A stretch of DNA of 64,000 bases, from positions 1,736,001-1,800,000 of the forward strand of contig JAWKUN010000002.1 of NCBI GenBank assembly GCA_041398565.1. The letters run 5' to 3'. This DNA is from DATGPD01 sp041398565. Lineage in GTDB: Bacteria > Planctomycetota > UBA1135 > UBA2386. Below, one piece after another: positions 19,193 through 27,618 of this stretch (position 1 is its first letter; every line of letters starts with the position of its first letter). The notes under the pieces are model-generated. The model was given only the letters and a program-made list of their open reading frames with translations. It had not been told where the DNA came from and did not search any database. The position numbers were made by a program, and so were the translations under genes.

Positions 19193-20367
19193 CGCGTGCC
19201 CCCCGGCGCGCCGGAGAGGCGGCGGTCGGTCATGCGGCGCTCGGAGCTCGACTGCGCGTTGCCGGAGCGGGCGCGCACCTCTTCGAGCATGTCCCGGTAC
19301 TCCTCGGGCACGGTCGGAAGGCGCTCGATGAAGCGGCGCTTGTCGACGCAACGGTCGAAGGCTTCCTCCGGCGAGATCTTGCGCGCGTCCAGCAGCTCGG
19401 CGATGGCGTCGTCCATGGTCTGCATGCCGAGACGCTTGCCGGTCTGCAGGGCGTTGATGAGCTGATGGGTCTTGCCCTCGCGCACCAGGTTGGCGACGGC
19501 CGGCGTGTTCACCATGACCTCGAGCGCCGCCACGCGGCCACGGCCGTCGGCGCGGCGGAAGAGGGTCTGCGAGATGACGCCCTTGAGCGACTCGGACAGC
19601 GTCGTGCGCACCTGCTCCTGTGCGTCGGTGGGGAACACGTCGATGATGCGATCGACGGTCTTCATGGCGCTCGGCGTGTGCAGGGTGGCGAGCACGAGGT
19701 GGCCGGTAGCCGCCGCCTCGAGGGCCAGCTGGATGGTCTCGAGGTCGCGCAGCTCGCCGACCAGGATGATGTCCGGGTCCTCACGCAGGGCGCCGCGCAA
19801 GGCCGCCGCGAACGATTGCGTGTGCTGCCCGACCTCGCGGTGGTTGATCAGGCAGTTGACCCGCGAGTGACGGAACTCGATCGGGTCCTCGATGGTGAGG
19901 ATGTGGTCGCGGCGGTTCTTGTTGGCGTAGTCGACGATGGCGGCCAGCGTCGTCGACTTGCCCGAGCCGGTGGCGCCGGTGACCAGCACCAGGCCCTTGT
20001 CGAGCATTGCGAACTGCCGGGCGATCGGCGGCAGCCCGAGCTGCTCGATCGTCATGATCTTGCTCGGGATCTGGCGGAACACGGCCCCGGCCCCCGACGC
20101 CTGGCGGAAGTAGTTGGCGCGGTAGCGGCCGATCCCTTCGATCTCGTAGGCGAAGTCGATGTCGCCGGTCTCGTCGAACTGCTTCATCTTCGCTTCGGGC
20201 GCGATCTCGCCCAGCAGGGCGAGGAGCTCCTCGTGATGCAGTTCGCGGTACTTGATCGGCTCGAGGTCGCCGTTGATGCGCAGGCACGGCTGCGAGCCGG
20301 CCGACATGTGCAGGTCGGACGCGCCCTGCGCGTTCATCAACCGGAAGAAGGCGTCGATCTTTGCCAT
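19189..20367 (-). CDS. pilT: PilT-type twitching motility ATPase (first copy)
   Basis: The 391-residue product contains SDLHMSAGSQP near the N-terminus, Walker A GATGSGKST (about 128-137), ILTIEDPIEFRHS, Walker B IILVGELRD, and ATLHT in the His box, all hallmarks of PilT. The C-terminal 30 residues (SSSERRMTDRR) form a basic tail beyond the usual core. The ATG at 20367 has GAGAGAG upstream; the frame extends further, but that part is arginine-rich noise. It is the first gene of a three-gene unit with a second PilT-like ATPase and a HEAT-repeat protein, all minus strand and touching. Confidence 0.94.
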   Translation of the reverse strand: MAKIDAFFRLMNAQGASDLHMSAGSQPCLRINGDLEPIKYRELHHEELLALLGEIAPEAKMKQFDETGDIDFAYEIEGIGRYRANYFRQASGAGAVFRQIPSKIMTIEQLGLPPIARQFAMLDKGLVLVTGATGSGKSTTLAAIVDYANKNRRDHILTIEDPIEFRHSRVNCLINHREVGQHTQSFAAALRGALREDPDIILVGELRDLETIQLALEAAATGHLVLATLHTPSAMKTVDRIIDVFPTDAQEQVRTTLSESLKGVISQTLFRRADGRGRVAALEVMVNTPAVANLVREGKTHQLINALQTGKRLGMQTMDDAIAELLDARKISPEEAFDRCVDKRRFIERLPTVPEEYRDMLEEVRARSGNAQSSSERRMTDRRLSGAPGGTR

Positions 20368-20527
20368 AGCACTCTCTCGTCCGGTATCGGCGCGGCGGCG
20401 GGGTCGACTGTGTCGGCCCCGGGACAATCGACCTCCGGATTTGTCCGGGGTCGGCGGCCGGACGGGCGTGCGACCCGGTGCCGCTGCGGCCGGCATCCGC
20501 TGCCGGCTGGGGGCGCCGAAGCGTTGC

Positions 20528-21319
20528 TCAGCTGGTGCCGCTCCTTGGCTCGGTCTCCGGTCGCGCGAGATCGGGCTCACCACAGCCGCGGGCGATGAAG
20601 GCGCGCGCCTGCCGCAGCGACGCGGCCGCCATCTGCTCCGGCGACCGAGGGCTGGCCTCGGGCTCCGTCGGGTCGATCGGCGCACCGACGGCGACCTCGA
20701 GCGAGCCGCGCCGCGGCAAGCGGCGCAAGTCTGGCAGCACGTCACGCGTGCCGCGCAAGGCGATGGGTACCACGTCAGCGCCGGCGTTCGCTGCCGCGAC
20801 GAACGCGCCGCGGTGGAAGGCGAGCAGGCCGGGAACGTCGCCGAAGGTGCCCTCGGGGAAGAAGAACAGGCTGTCTCCCTGGCGCAGGCGCGCGATGGCC
20901 TGTGCGGTGGCCGACCCGTTCGAATGGCGCGGGTGGCGGTCGACGAAGAGTGTGCCGAGCCGGTGCAGCGGCCAGCGCAGGAAGGCCGACCGCGCCAGCT
21001 CGCTCTTGGCGACGAAGGCGAACCGGAGAGGCAGCGCTGCCAGCAACACGATCGCGTCGAGCTTGCTGGTGTGGTTGGCGACGAAGACGCAGGGCAGGCG
21101 CAAACGGTGCAGGTGGTCGCGGTCGCGAACCTCCAGGCGGAGGCCGGTCATCCCGATCCACAAGCGCGCGCCGGCGCGCGCCACGCAGTGGGCCCAGCGG
21201 GCGCGAGGCGCCAGGACGATGCAGGGCCAGACGAGTGCGCACAGGACGAAGAAGGTGACGCGCGCATACCAGCCCCAAGCGGTCCTGGAGTGCGGGGACG
21301 TCGTCGCGCGCGCGCCCAT
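20528..21319 (-). CDS. plsC: 1-acyl-sn-glycerol-3-phosphate acyltransferase (PlsC family)
   Basis: The 263-residue product has an N-terminal membrane segment (about 20-38), the acyltransferase motif NHTSKLD (82-88; His-83 and Asp-88 catalytic), a VDRH segment near 126-129, and the FPEGTFG motif (154-160) that binds the glycerol phosphate. PlsC transfers an acyl chain to lysophosphatidic acid at the inner membrane in phospholipid synthesis. Some family members acylate other lipids, so the exact acceptor is unproven. The ATG at 21319 was chosen because the extra upstream residues lack membrane-protein character. It ends 160 bases upstream of pilT on the same strand. Confidence 0.88.
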   Translation of the reverse strand: MGARATTSPHSRTAWGWYARVTFFVLCALVWPCIVLAPRARWAHCVARAGARLWIGMTGLRLEVRDRDHLHRLRLPCVFVANHTSKLDAIVLLAALPLRFAFVAKSELARSAFLRWPLHRLGTLFVDRHPRHSNGSATAQAIARLRQGDSLFFFPEGTFGDVPGLLAFHRGAFVAAANAGADVVPIALRGTRDVLPDLRRLPRRGSLEVAVGAPIDPTEPEASPRSPEQMAAASLRQARAFIARGCGEPDLARPETEPRSGTS

Positions 21320-21714
21320 CGTGTCCTCGCCGAACCCCGTCGACGGCCTGAGAGTTTCAGGCCGCACCGCGGGTCGCGATGGCCGTGTTGCCTCTTGTTC
21401 TCCGATGGTCTCGACTCGACGGGCGGCACGTTGCGTTTGCGCCGTGCACGGCGGTTTGTCATCCCTGGCACCGCCACTCCGGCCATCGGTGCCGACGGAA
21501 CCGGTGGGCACCGCCTCTCGCGGAACGCGTCGAGCGACAGGACTTGTTCGGCGGCAGCTCTTCGAGCTGGGCCGGCCCGGCCGCGGCGCAACGCGAACAT
21601 GTGTTGGCGCGTCGCCCCTGTTCCTCGCCGAAAACCGTGGCTTGCCGACGGGGTTCCGCGCACCATGCGACTGGCCCGCCGATCAGTGACGGCGGCCGTG
21701 GAGTTGGAGAACCC
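21320..21714. other. divergent intergenic region
   Basis: These 395 bases separate plsC (leftward) from the beta-propeller gene (rightward), so promoters for both should lie here. I see no convincing -35/-10 pair, structured RNA or small gene. Open frames crossing it are arginine-rich shadows. Confidence 0.3.
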
Positions 21715-23040
21715 ATGCGAACGAGAGATCTCGTCTTCGCCATCCTTGCCTCCGCCCCGTTCGGGGTCGCTCAGCTGCCCGTGTGGCAACAGAAGTTCCC
21801 GCCGTCGACACCGGGTGGCCTCCTCGCGATGTCCTACGACGATGTCGGGCAGCGCACGCTCGGCATCGACTACGACACGTCGAACCGGATCCGCGTCTGG
21901 ACGTGGAGTGGGACCACTTGGAACGTGCGAGCCACCCAGGGCGGTCCGACCTCGGGGTCCTCGTCGGTGACCGCGTGCTTCGACAGCCGCAGGGCGGTGC
22001 TCGTCATGGTCCGCTTCACGGGCGCCACGATCGAAACGTGGGAGCTCGCCGGGACGGACACGTGGACGCGCACGTTCCCGACCGGCGCCCCATCGTTGGG
22101 CGTGGATCGCATGAGCTTGCACTACTCGCGCGCCGGGGCGGTGAGCATCCTCGTCGGGCAGGCTTCGACGTCGGCGCCGGTCGCCGTGTACCACTATTCG
22201 CCGTCGTCCTGGCAGCTGCGGTCGACGACCGGTGCCCCGACGGCCGGAGCGGGCAACACCGCCTACGACACGCGTCGCGACCGGATCGTGCTGTTCAGCG
22301 GCACCTCGACGGTCGCGGACACGTGGGAGTTCGACGGCGTCAGCTGGACGCGCCAGCAGCCGGCCAACAGTCCTCCCGCCCGTGTGAGCACGGCCATGGC
22401 GTTCGATCCCACGCGTGGCCGCTGCGTGCTGCAGGGTGGCAACGTCGGCAACCCGTTCACGTGGGAGTGGGACGGCAGCAACTGGCAGATCAACCTGGCA
22501 GCGCCGCCGGCGGCGCAGAACGGCCGCATGGCGCACGACGCGCTGCGTGGCCGCATGGTCTTCGTCGGGGTCGGCGGCCCGCTCGAGACGTGGGAGTATT
22601 TCGTTCCCCGTCAGGCAACGCACGTCCCGTTCGGCACGGCATGCGCTGGGTCCGGCGGCCTGCCGACCCTGGCTGCCAGCGCTGGCAGTCTGCCGTGGCT
22701 CGGCGAGACGCTCACGTGCACCCTGACCAACCTGCCGACTTCGCCACTCTCGGTGCCGTTCGGCCTGCTCGGCAGCTCCACGCAGACGTGGCTCGGCGTG
22801 CCGTTGCCCTTCGACATGGGAGTGTTCGGCGCCACCGGTTGCACGCTCTACACCTCGGTCGAGGTCAGCGTCCAGCTCGCGAACGCCGGCGGCACCGCAC
22901 AGTGGCAGGTCGCGATCCCGGCCACCGTCGCCTTGCGCGGGGCGTTCTTCTACCAGCAGGCGCTGGTGCTGGATCCCTCGGCCAATCGGTTCGGCGCCAC
23001 TCTCACCAACGCAGCACGCGCGGTGATCGGCGACCGCTGA
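21715..23040 (+). CDS. secreted kelch-like beta-propeller with planctomycete C-terminal domain
   Basis: The 441-residue product starts at an ATG preceded by GGAGTTGGAG and has a signal peptide ending FGVAQ. Residues 20-295 hold repeated blades with alternating motifs such as YDTRRDRIVLFSG, DTWEFDGVSWT, FDPTRGRCVLQGG and TWEWDGSNWQ, a kelch or galactose-oxidase-like propeller. From about residue 300 a separate domain begins (FGTACAGSGGLPTLAA) and runs to the end. A similar domain ends the protease at 30938. Propellers usually bind ligands or proteins; no catalytic residues are evident. It is predicted to be extracellular or surface-held. Confidence 0.85.
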   Translation: MRTRDLVFAILASAPFGVAQLPVWQQKFPPSTPGGLLAMSYDDVGQRTLGIDYDTSNRIRVWTWSGTTWNVRATQGGPTSGSSSVTACFDSRRAVLVMVRFTGATIETWELAGTDTWTRTFPTGAPSLGVDRMSLHYSRAGAVSILVGQASTSAPVAVYHYSPSSWQLRSTTGAPTAGAGNTAYDTRRDRIVLFSGTSTVADTWEFDGVSWTRQQPANSPPARVSTAMAFDPTRGRCVLQGGNVGNPFTWEWDGSNWQINLAAPPAAQNGRMAHDALRGRMVFVGVGGPLETWEYFVPRQATHVPFGTACAGSGGLPTLAASAGSLPWLGETLTCTLTNLPTSPLSVPFGLLGSSTQTWLGVPLPFDMGVFGATGCTLYTSVEVSVQLANAGGTAQWQVAIPATVALRGAFFYQQALVLDPSANRFGATLTNAARAVIGDR

Positions 23041-23682
23041 GCGCTGTCTCCAGTGGTCGTCGGGGCCGTCAGGTGTCTGGCGGCCGGACGTCGGATCGCT
23101 ACGTGCGGCTTCCTGCCCGAGGCGCCCCGGCAGCGTGTCAGCGCCAAGTCCGTCGCGCTGTTCGCAGCCCACCGCTCGCGGCACGGCCAGTTGGAAACCG
23201 CCACGTGAACTTGCCAAGCTGACTCGATTCCGGAGCACAAGCGGTACGCGTTGAGTCCGCCAGGAAACGGGAGTAGCTTCTGCGCCGCGTAACCCGCTGC
23301 GGCGCATTCCCCTCAAAGAGTCAGCGCCGTATCCCACCCCCGCGAGCTCGATACTCCGGGGGTCGACTTTCGTACGCAGCGCCGCGCTTCCGCGCCACGC
23401 TGTCGCGCCGCGAGTCCGAGGAACCAGATCTACGCCTCCGGCACGATCGGAGAACCAGATCCAGGTCACCGCGTCGTCGGATTGCTCCGGTCGCTCAGCC
23501 GGGCTTCGGACCGGACCAGTGTGGCCATCGACAACTCCTTCGGCCCAGCAGAGCGCGGCTGCCTACACGGAGAACGAGTCGGCGACTTGGAGCTGCATGG
23601 CACCTCGACGTCCGAAGCGATCGATCCCAACGAGTTGTCCGTCGGCAGACACGGCGTCGGCAGGAGCGATCTGACGAGATGG
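23041..23682. other. 642-base region without a clear gene
   Basis: No convincing reading frame on either strand. It holds one short direct repeat, GAACCAGATC at 23421-23430 and 23452-23461 (31-base spacing). Composition looks less GC-biased than the neighbours. It may be decayed accessory DNA between the propeller gene and the toxin-antitoxin pair. Confidence 0.35.
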
Positions 23683-24123
23683 TCATTCTTCAGGGGCCTT
23701 TTTCTTCGTTGCGTGCCGTTCGGCCGAGGTAAGCATCGTGACCCTGCCCTTGGCATCGACACCCGCGACGAACGGGATCGCGTAGTCGCGCAGCTTCTTG
23801 CGAATGCGCGGGTAGGCGCGCGCGAAGGCCTCGGCCGTGGCTGCGCCGCTGAGATTGCCACTCGTGAGTACGAAGGCCGCTACCCTGGCCGCCAGCAACG
23901 CGTCGAATTCTACCCGCCGCCGCCGGATGCGCTGGTCCTTCGTGAGGACGACCCAGCCTCGCCGTCCGACCTCACTGAGCCACTCGTGGTCCGGCGTCGA
24001 GGCGTCGAAGTGGTCTTGGAGGAGTTCGACTCGGACCTTGTGAGCTCGAAGTGCTGCCGGGACGCTCGTCGAGCCGAGACACGCGTCGAGGAACAGGACT
24101 GGCTCAGGCAGCGGCCGGGCCAA
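23683..24123 (-). CDS. PIN-like domain toxin of a DUF433-linked toxin-antitoxin pair
   Basis: The 146-residue product looks like the small PIN-like proteins often encoded beside DUF433 antitoxins. Visible features are FLDACLG near the N-terminus (Asp as first acidic residue), DHEWL at about 45-49, WVVLTKDQRIRRR (about 57-69, with the second conserved Asp), and AFVLTSGNLSG. PIN-fold toxins cleave RNA using clustered acidic residues. The start is probably TTG, with GAGGAAG eight bases upstream, and lies 20 bases inside the antitoxin gene, a typical coupled arrangement. A late tail (TKKKAPEE) is basic. Activity is inferred from family resemblance only. Confidence 0.8.
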   Translation of the reverse strand: MARPLPEPVLFLDACLGSTSVPAALRAHKVRVELLQDHFDASTPDHEWLSEVGRRGWVVLTKDQRIRRRRVEFDALLAARVAAFVLTSGNLSGAATAEAFARAYPRIRKKLRDYAIPFVAGVDAKGRVTMLTSAERHATKKKAPEE

Positions 24124-24805
24124 ACCACTTCCTCACCAGGTCCTCGATCGTGTCGCGGTCGACGCGGTAGTCGGTGGCGAGGTGTCGCATCAAGTCTCCG
24201 GCCCGGTAGCGATCGAGGATCACGTCGACGGGTACTCGGGTGGACGCGAGTACCGGCTGACCGAACGCGATCTGCGGATCGATCGACACGAGTCGTGGTT
24301 CGTGCGGATCGCGCCGCCATGGAAACATGCGGGCAGCGACTCCCGCGGCGTCGCGCTCGATCCGAGTAAGACCAGCTTCCATGATTTCGCGCATGGCGAG
24401 CTGGCCGTGGCGAGACACATCGACGAGCTTGCCGTAGCGCTCGACGAACAGTCCGACCCCATCGGTGCTGAATTCCTGCTCGATCAGCGGGCGCTCCTTG
24501 CCTAGCTCCTTCGCCACGTAGTCGAGTGCGCGACGGACCTTCTGCAGCGAGATGTCGTGTCGCTTGCGGATAGTTGCGAGGACGCTGCACTCGACCAGAT
24601 TCCAGAAGGACAACCCGAACGGATCGATGCTCGCGGGATGCACTACCGGTGACGCACGGCGGGGACCGGATTGGGTCCGGTAGTTCTGGCCCCGTAACCA
24701 GACGCGCAGCGTGTTGGGCACGAGCCCGAGCCAGCGCGCTGACTCGGCCAGCGTGTAGTTCGGCAGGTCGCGCGGGTCGGGGAGTGGCTGGGAACGCTTC
24801 GTCAC
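24104..24805 (-). CDS. DUF433 antitoxin with MerR-like N-terminal HTH
   Basis: The 233-residue product starts at GTG. The N-terminal part (YTLAESARWLGLVPNTLRVWL, about 18-38) looks like a MerR-type helix-turn-helix, followed by LSFWNLVECSVLATIRKRHDISLQKVRRALDYV. The C-terminal 65 residues (VSIDPQIAFGQPVLASTRVPVDVILDRYRAGD) are a DUF433 domain. Proteins of this layout neutralise PIN-like toxins and usually repress their own operon. It precedes the toxin and overlaps it by 20 bases. The frame is open much further upstream, but that part runs through tRNA-Ala; a second GTG at 24832 is also possible. Confidence 0.82.
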   Translation of the reverse strand: MTKRSQPLPDPRDLPNYTLAESARWLGLVPNTLRVWLRGQNYRTQSGPRRASPVVHPASIDPFGLSFWNLVECSVLATIRKRHDISLQKVRRALDYVAKELGKERPLIEQEFSTDGVGLFVERYGKLVDVSRHGQLAMREIMEAGLTRIERDAAGVAARMFPWRRDPHEPRLVSIDPQIAFGQPVLASTRVPVDVILDRYRAGDLMRHLATDYRVDRDTIEDLVRKWFGPAAA

Positions 24806-24836
24806 GGCTGACTCTTTGGCAACAGCGATCACAACT

Positions 24837-25047
24837 CTACCACTGACGATCACGCGTGCGATCCTTGGTAGCACGGCGCCGCTGGGGTGCCGAATCCAGT
24901 TCCAGGCGTTCCTTCGCCTCGCTCTCGCCCAGATCCATCTGCCAGCGCTGCCGCTCGTCACGCAGGCTTCGGATGCGGAGCAGCGTCGACGTCGCGTTCG
25001 ACCTCCTCGAGGATGCCACGCAGATCCCAGACGGTGTAGGCAGCCAT
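24837..25047 (-). pseudogene. possible frameshifted small helical-protein gene
   Basis: An ATG at 25047 begins MAAYTVWDLRGILEEVERDVDA, a clean amphipathic helix, then the frame runs into a stop after six odd residues. Shifting one base near the Val-Asp-Ala codons gives a continuation, LLRIRSLRDERQRWQMDLGE followed by SEAKERLELD, to a stop at 24837. Joined, this would be about 70 residues of charged helix. The span is 211 bases, one base more than a multiple of three. It could be a decayed gene of the toxin-antitoxin neighbourhood or chance. Confidence 0.3.
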
Positions 25048-25255
25048 TGCCGGACGTCCGATTGCCTCGACCGACGCTCTCGGTGTTCCGTCCCAGGGTG
25101 CGGAGTGGCAGGCGCGGTCCCTGCGGCCAAACGTGCGGGTTGAGCGCCCATCGGCCTCCTGATCCAAAATCACGCCCGCAGTGCAGACACGAAGGGGAGT
25201 CGCCCCGAGCGGATCGCGGCGGAGCCGTGCACGGCTCGCCAGACCCTCTCCTCGA

Positions 25256-25284
25256 CACCACCTCTCGCGCAGCGAGAGGTGGTG
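25256..25284 (-). terminator. perfect hairpin overlapping the 3' end of tRNA-Ala
   Basis: Bases 25256-25268 (CACCACCTCTCGC) pair perfectly with 25272-25284, loop of 3. The stem includes the encoded ACCA end of tRNA-Ala, so the precursor could fold into a form that competes with the acceptor stem. No T-run follows on the minus strand. Confidence 0.5.
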
Positions 25285-25355
25285 GAGAGTAGGGGAGTCG
25301 AACCCCTGACCTCGACAATGCCATTGTCGCGCTCTACCAACTGAGCTAACTCCCC
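25280..25355 (-). tRNA. tRNA-Ala(GGC)
   Basis: This 76-nt cloverleaf on the minus strand has acceptor GGGGAGT/ACTCTCC, D-arm GCTCAGTTGGTAGAGC, anticodon stem CGACA/TGTCG with loop ATGGCAT, and T-loop TTCGACT. The anticodon is GGC, discriminator A, and CCA is encoded. Confidence 0.95.
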
Positions 25356-25600
25356 ACCGGGAGCCGGGCGCTGGATCGGAGCGCCACAGGGGCGGCCGAC
25401 GCTAGCGAGAACGGGCGCGGGTGCAAGCACGGCTAGGCGCATTTTTCGCGTCGGTTCACCGTCGACCCATCTGGCGTGGCCAGAGCCTCGGCGCTACTTT
25501 CTCCCCCGCGCATCGTGGTCAGCGGTGTGCTCCGCGCGAGCGGAAACTTCTGAACAGATTTCAAGGCGGTCCGAGTCCTCGTGCTCGGGCGGAGGCAACC

Positions 25601-26665
25601 GTGGTCAAGAAGACTTCGCTGTTGGACAAGTTGGTTGGGCGCTGGCGCACGTCAGCGGGGGTCGAGGTGCACGAGGGGTCGCGCGCGACTTCAGGGTCGA
25701 GTTCGACCACCAGCCGGATCTCGGGGCAGCAGCCCTCATCGAAGGCCCAGACGGGGCTGCCGGCGCAGCCCAAGGCCCAGGCTCGTCCGGTCGAGCCGGA
25801 AGTGGCGGAAGTGTTGGCGCAACCCATGCTCGACCGAGCCAGCGGGCGCAAACTCAGCGTCAAGGAAGAGGCGCTCCTGACGATGGACGGCGGGCTCAAG
25901 GAACTCGCCAGCCTGATGCGTGGCGTGCAGGTGCGACTCGATGCCGAGGGTGCCCAAGTCGGGGCCTTGGCCGAGGACATCAAGCTGCTGCCGGCGCTCG
26001 GTCAGGCGCAGCTCGAGGCCCTGCGCGCGGTGGCGGCGCAGCTCGAGCAGCAGGGGTTGACCAACGAGAGGCTCGTGCAGTCGGTGGCCGACCTGCCCGC
26101 CGCGCTGACCGGTCTGCGCGCAACGCTCGACCGCGTCGTCGCGACGGACGAGCGCACTGCGAGCACGCTCTCGGAGTTCCGCACGGCGATGGACAGCATC
26201 CACTCGGCGATGCGCGAGACGGTCGAGCACGCGCGCGCGCAGGGTGAACGCAGCGACAGTGCGCTGCGCGCTCAGGACGCCCGCGCCGAACGTGTCGTCG
26301 AGTCGCTGCAGCAGGTGGTGCGCGGCCAACAGGACCGCACCGAGCGCCTGGCGAGTTCGGTCGAGCAGCTGGCCAGCGGCCAGCAGGGGCAGGCCGATCG
26401 GCTGGCCCGCTCCGTCGACGCGGCGATCACGTCGGCCGTGCAGGGTGTCAACCGCGACGGCGGCGAGTTGCGCGACGCAGTGAAGGGGCTGCAGCGCAGC
26501 CACGAGGACTCGAGCAAGGCACTGCGTCTGGCGCACGAGGATCAGGCCACGCGCTTGCAGCGCATCGTCGAGGACGGGCAGCGCGGCAACCGCAACACGT
26601 TGGTCGTGCTGGTGCTCATCTTCGTGGCGATCCTGGCGGCGGCCGGCCTTCTCCTGTTCCGGTGA
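25601..26665 (+). CDS. tail-anchored coiled-coil protein
   Basis: The 354-residue product starts at GTG with GGAGG six bases upstream, giving MVKKTSLLDKLVGRW. A low-complexity Ser/Gln/Pro linker (about 20-70) is followed by a long helical region (about 90-325) with repeated Gln/Ser/Asp-rich units such as VVRGQQDRTERLASSVEQL and SGQQGQADRLARSVDA, similar in periodicity to the signalling rod of chemoreceptors, but with no recognisable MCP hairpin. One membrane segment ends the protein (about 330-352, TLVVLVLIFVAILAAAGLLL), so it is C-terminally anchored with the coil in the cytoplasm. The function is unknown; a scaffold or division-related role is possible. Confidence 0.8.
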   Translation: MVKKTSLLDKLVGRWRTSAGVEVHEGSRATSGSSSTTSRISGQQPSSKAQTGLPAQPKAQARPVEPEVAEVLAQPMLDRASGRKLSVKEEALLTMDGGLKELASLMRGVQVRLDAEGAQVGALAEDIKLLPALGQAQLEALRAVAAQLEQQGLTNERLVQSVADLPAALTGLRATLDRVVATDERTASTLSEFRTAMDSIHSAMRETVEHARAQGERSDSALRAQDARAERVVESLQQVVRGQQDRTERLASSVEQLASGQQGQADRLARSVDAAITSAVQGVNRDGGELRDAVKGLQRSHEDSSKALRLAHEDQATRLQRIVEDGQRGNRNTLVVLVLIFVAILAAAGLLLFR

Positions 26666-26809
26666 GGGCGCGCCGGGGCGCGTCGAGCCAGAGCCTGTTC
26701 GCTTCTGTGGCGACGTCGCGGTCGAGCCAAGAGGTGCGCCGCGTGCGCGGACCGGTGCGGTCCGCGAGCCGGGCGTTCTCGGTACGGCGAGGATGAGTGG
26801 CCCGCAGCC

Positions 26810-27436
26810 ATGATCCGTGCTTCGCGTCTCGGCCTCGTGCACCTGGTTCGCCACGGTGAGACCGTCGGCGAGTCGGCCGTGCGCTACTGGGGGCGAACCG
26901 ATCTGGCACTGTCCGAGGTCGGACGGGCGCAGGTGCGTGGACTCGCCGCCGCCTTGCCGGCGCCGCGCGTCGACGTGGTCGTGCACTCCCCGCTGCGGCG
27001 TGCGGTCGAGTCGGCGCAGATCCTGATCGAGCACTGGCAGCTCGGGCAGGCCGCCGTCCGCGTCGAACCCGGCTTCGGCGAGGTCGATTTCGGTGACTTC
27101 GAGGGGCTCACTCGCGACGAGATCGCGGCGCGAGACCCGGCTTGGTTCGCGACCTGGGAACGCGGAGAGCACGTAGGCTTCCCGGGCGGCGACACCCTGG
27201 CTGCTTTCTCGGCGCGCGTCGGTGCCGCGTTCGAACGAGTCCAGACCGAGCTGGCCGGCGACCTGTTGGTCGTGGTGCATCGCGGTGTGATCCGACAGAT
27301 CGCCAACGCGCTGGTGCCCGGCGCGGGCGACCAGCCGACGCACTTGGCCAGTCTGTCGACCCTCGACGTGCCGGACGCGCGCGTCGTCAGGTGGAACGAG
27401 CGCGGCGACGAGAACGCAGACCCGCGACCACGTTGA
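26810..27436 (+). CDS. histidine phosphatase family protein (phosphoglycerate mutase-like)
   Basis: The 208-residue product begins IRASRLGLVHLVRHGET; the RHG motif (14-16) carries the catalytic His. Other family marks are LSEVGRAQVRGLAAAL, the HSPLRRAVESAQ segment with the conserved Arg, FGEVDFGDFEGLT with the acid, and VVVHRGVIRQ with the second His. Branch-1 enzymes dephosphorylate small molecules such as alpha-ribazole phosphate or sugar phosphates; the substrate cannot be assigned here because no cobalamin or sugar gene is adjacent. Cytoplasmic. The gene stands 145 bases after the coiled-coil gene. Confidence 0.88.
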   Translation: MIRASRLGLVHLVRHGETVGESAVRYWGRTDLALSEVGRAQVRGLAAALPAPRVDVVVHSPLRRAVESAQILIEHWQLGQAAVRVEPGFGEVDFGDFEGLTRDEIAARDPAWFATWERGEHVGFPGGDTLAAFSARVGAAFERVQTELAGDLLVVVHRGVIRQIANALVPGAGDQPTHLASLSTLDVPDARVVRWNERGDENADPRPR

Positions 27437-27565
27437 CCGGTGCGCCGGGTGGTGTGGCATCGGCCCGGCCCGAGGCTGCGACGCGGCCCGGCGGAGTATG
27501 CCGACTTGGCTGTGGCCGGCGGACTCGTGCTCTCGAGGGCGGGCAGCAATGGGGTTTGAAGCAGT

Positions 27566-27585
27566 CCGACACAAATTGTTGTCGG
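27566..27585 (+). promoter_or_regulatory. operator-like dyad, copy 1
   Basis: The sequence CCGACACAAATTGTTGTCGG is an imperfect palindrome with CCGACA/TGTCGG arms. A second copy lies 43 bases downstream, about four helical turns. It sits just upstream of a TTGACG -35 box and the operon that encodes an ArsR-like regulator. Confidence 0.65.
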
Positions 27586-27589
27586 TCTC

Positions 27590-27618
27590 TTGACGCTCCG
27601 GACGCGTTCCGACAGTAT
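27590..27618 (+). promoter_or_regulatory. promoter of the SRPBCC/ArsR-like operon
   Basis: TTGACG (27590-27595) and CAGTAT (27613-27618) are separated by 17 bases. The -10 element lies inside operator copy 2, and operator copy 1 ends four bases before the -35, so a bound repressor would block polymerase. The region is visibly AT-richer than its surroundings. Confidence 0.6.

Noticed and set aside
23466..23861. 131-residue minus-strand and other frames in the gap before the toxin
   Set aside because: Arg/Ser-rich, no start signals, partly overlapping the toxin in another phase.
23041..25355. Genomic island integrated at tRNA-Ala
   Set aside because: No integrase and no second copy of the tRNA 3' end was found in the window; only the toxin-antitoxin pair and less biased composition hint at it.
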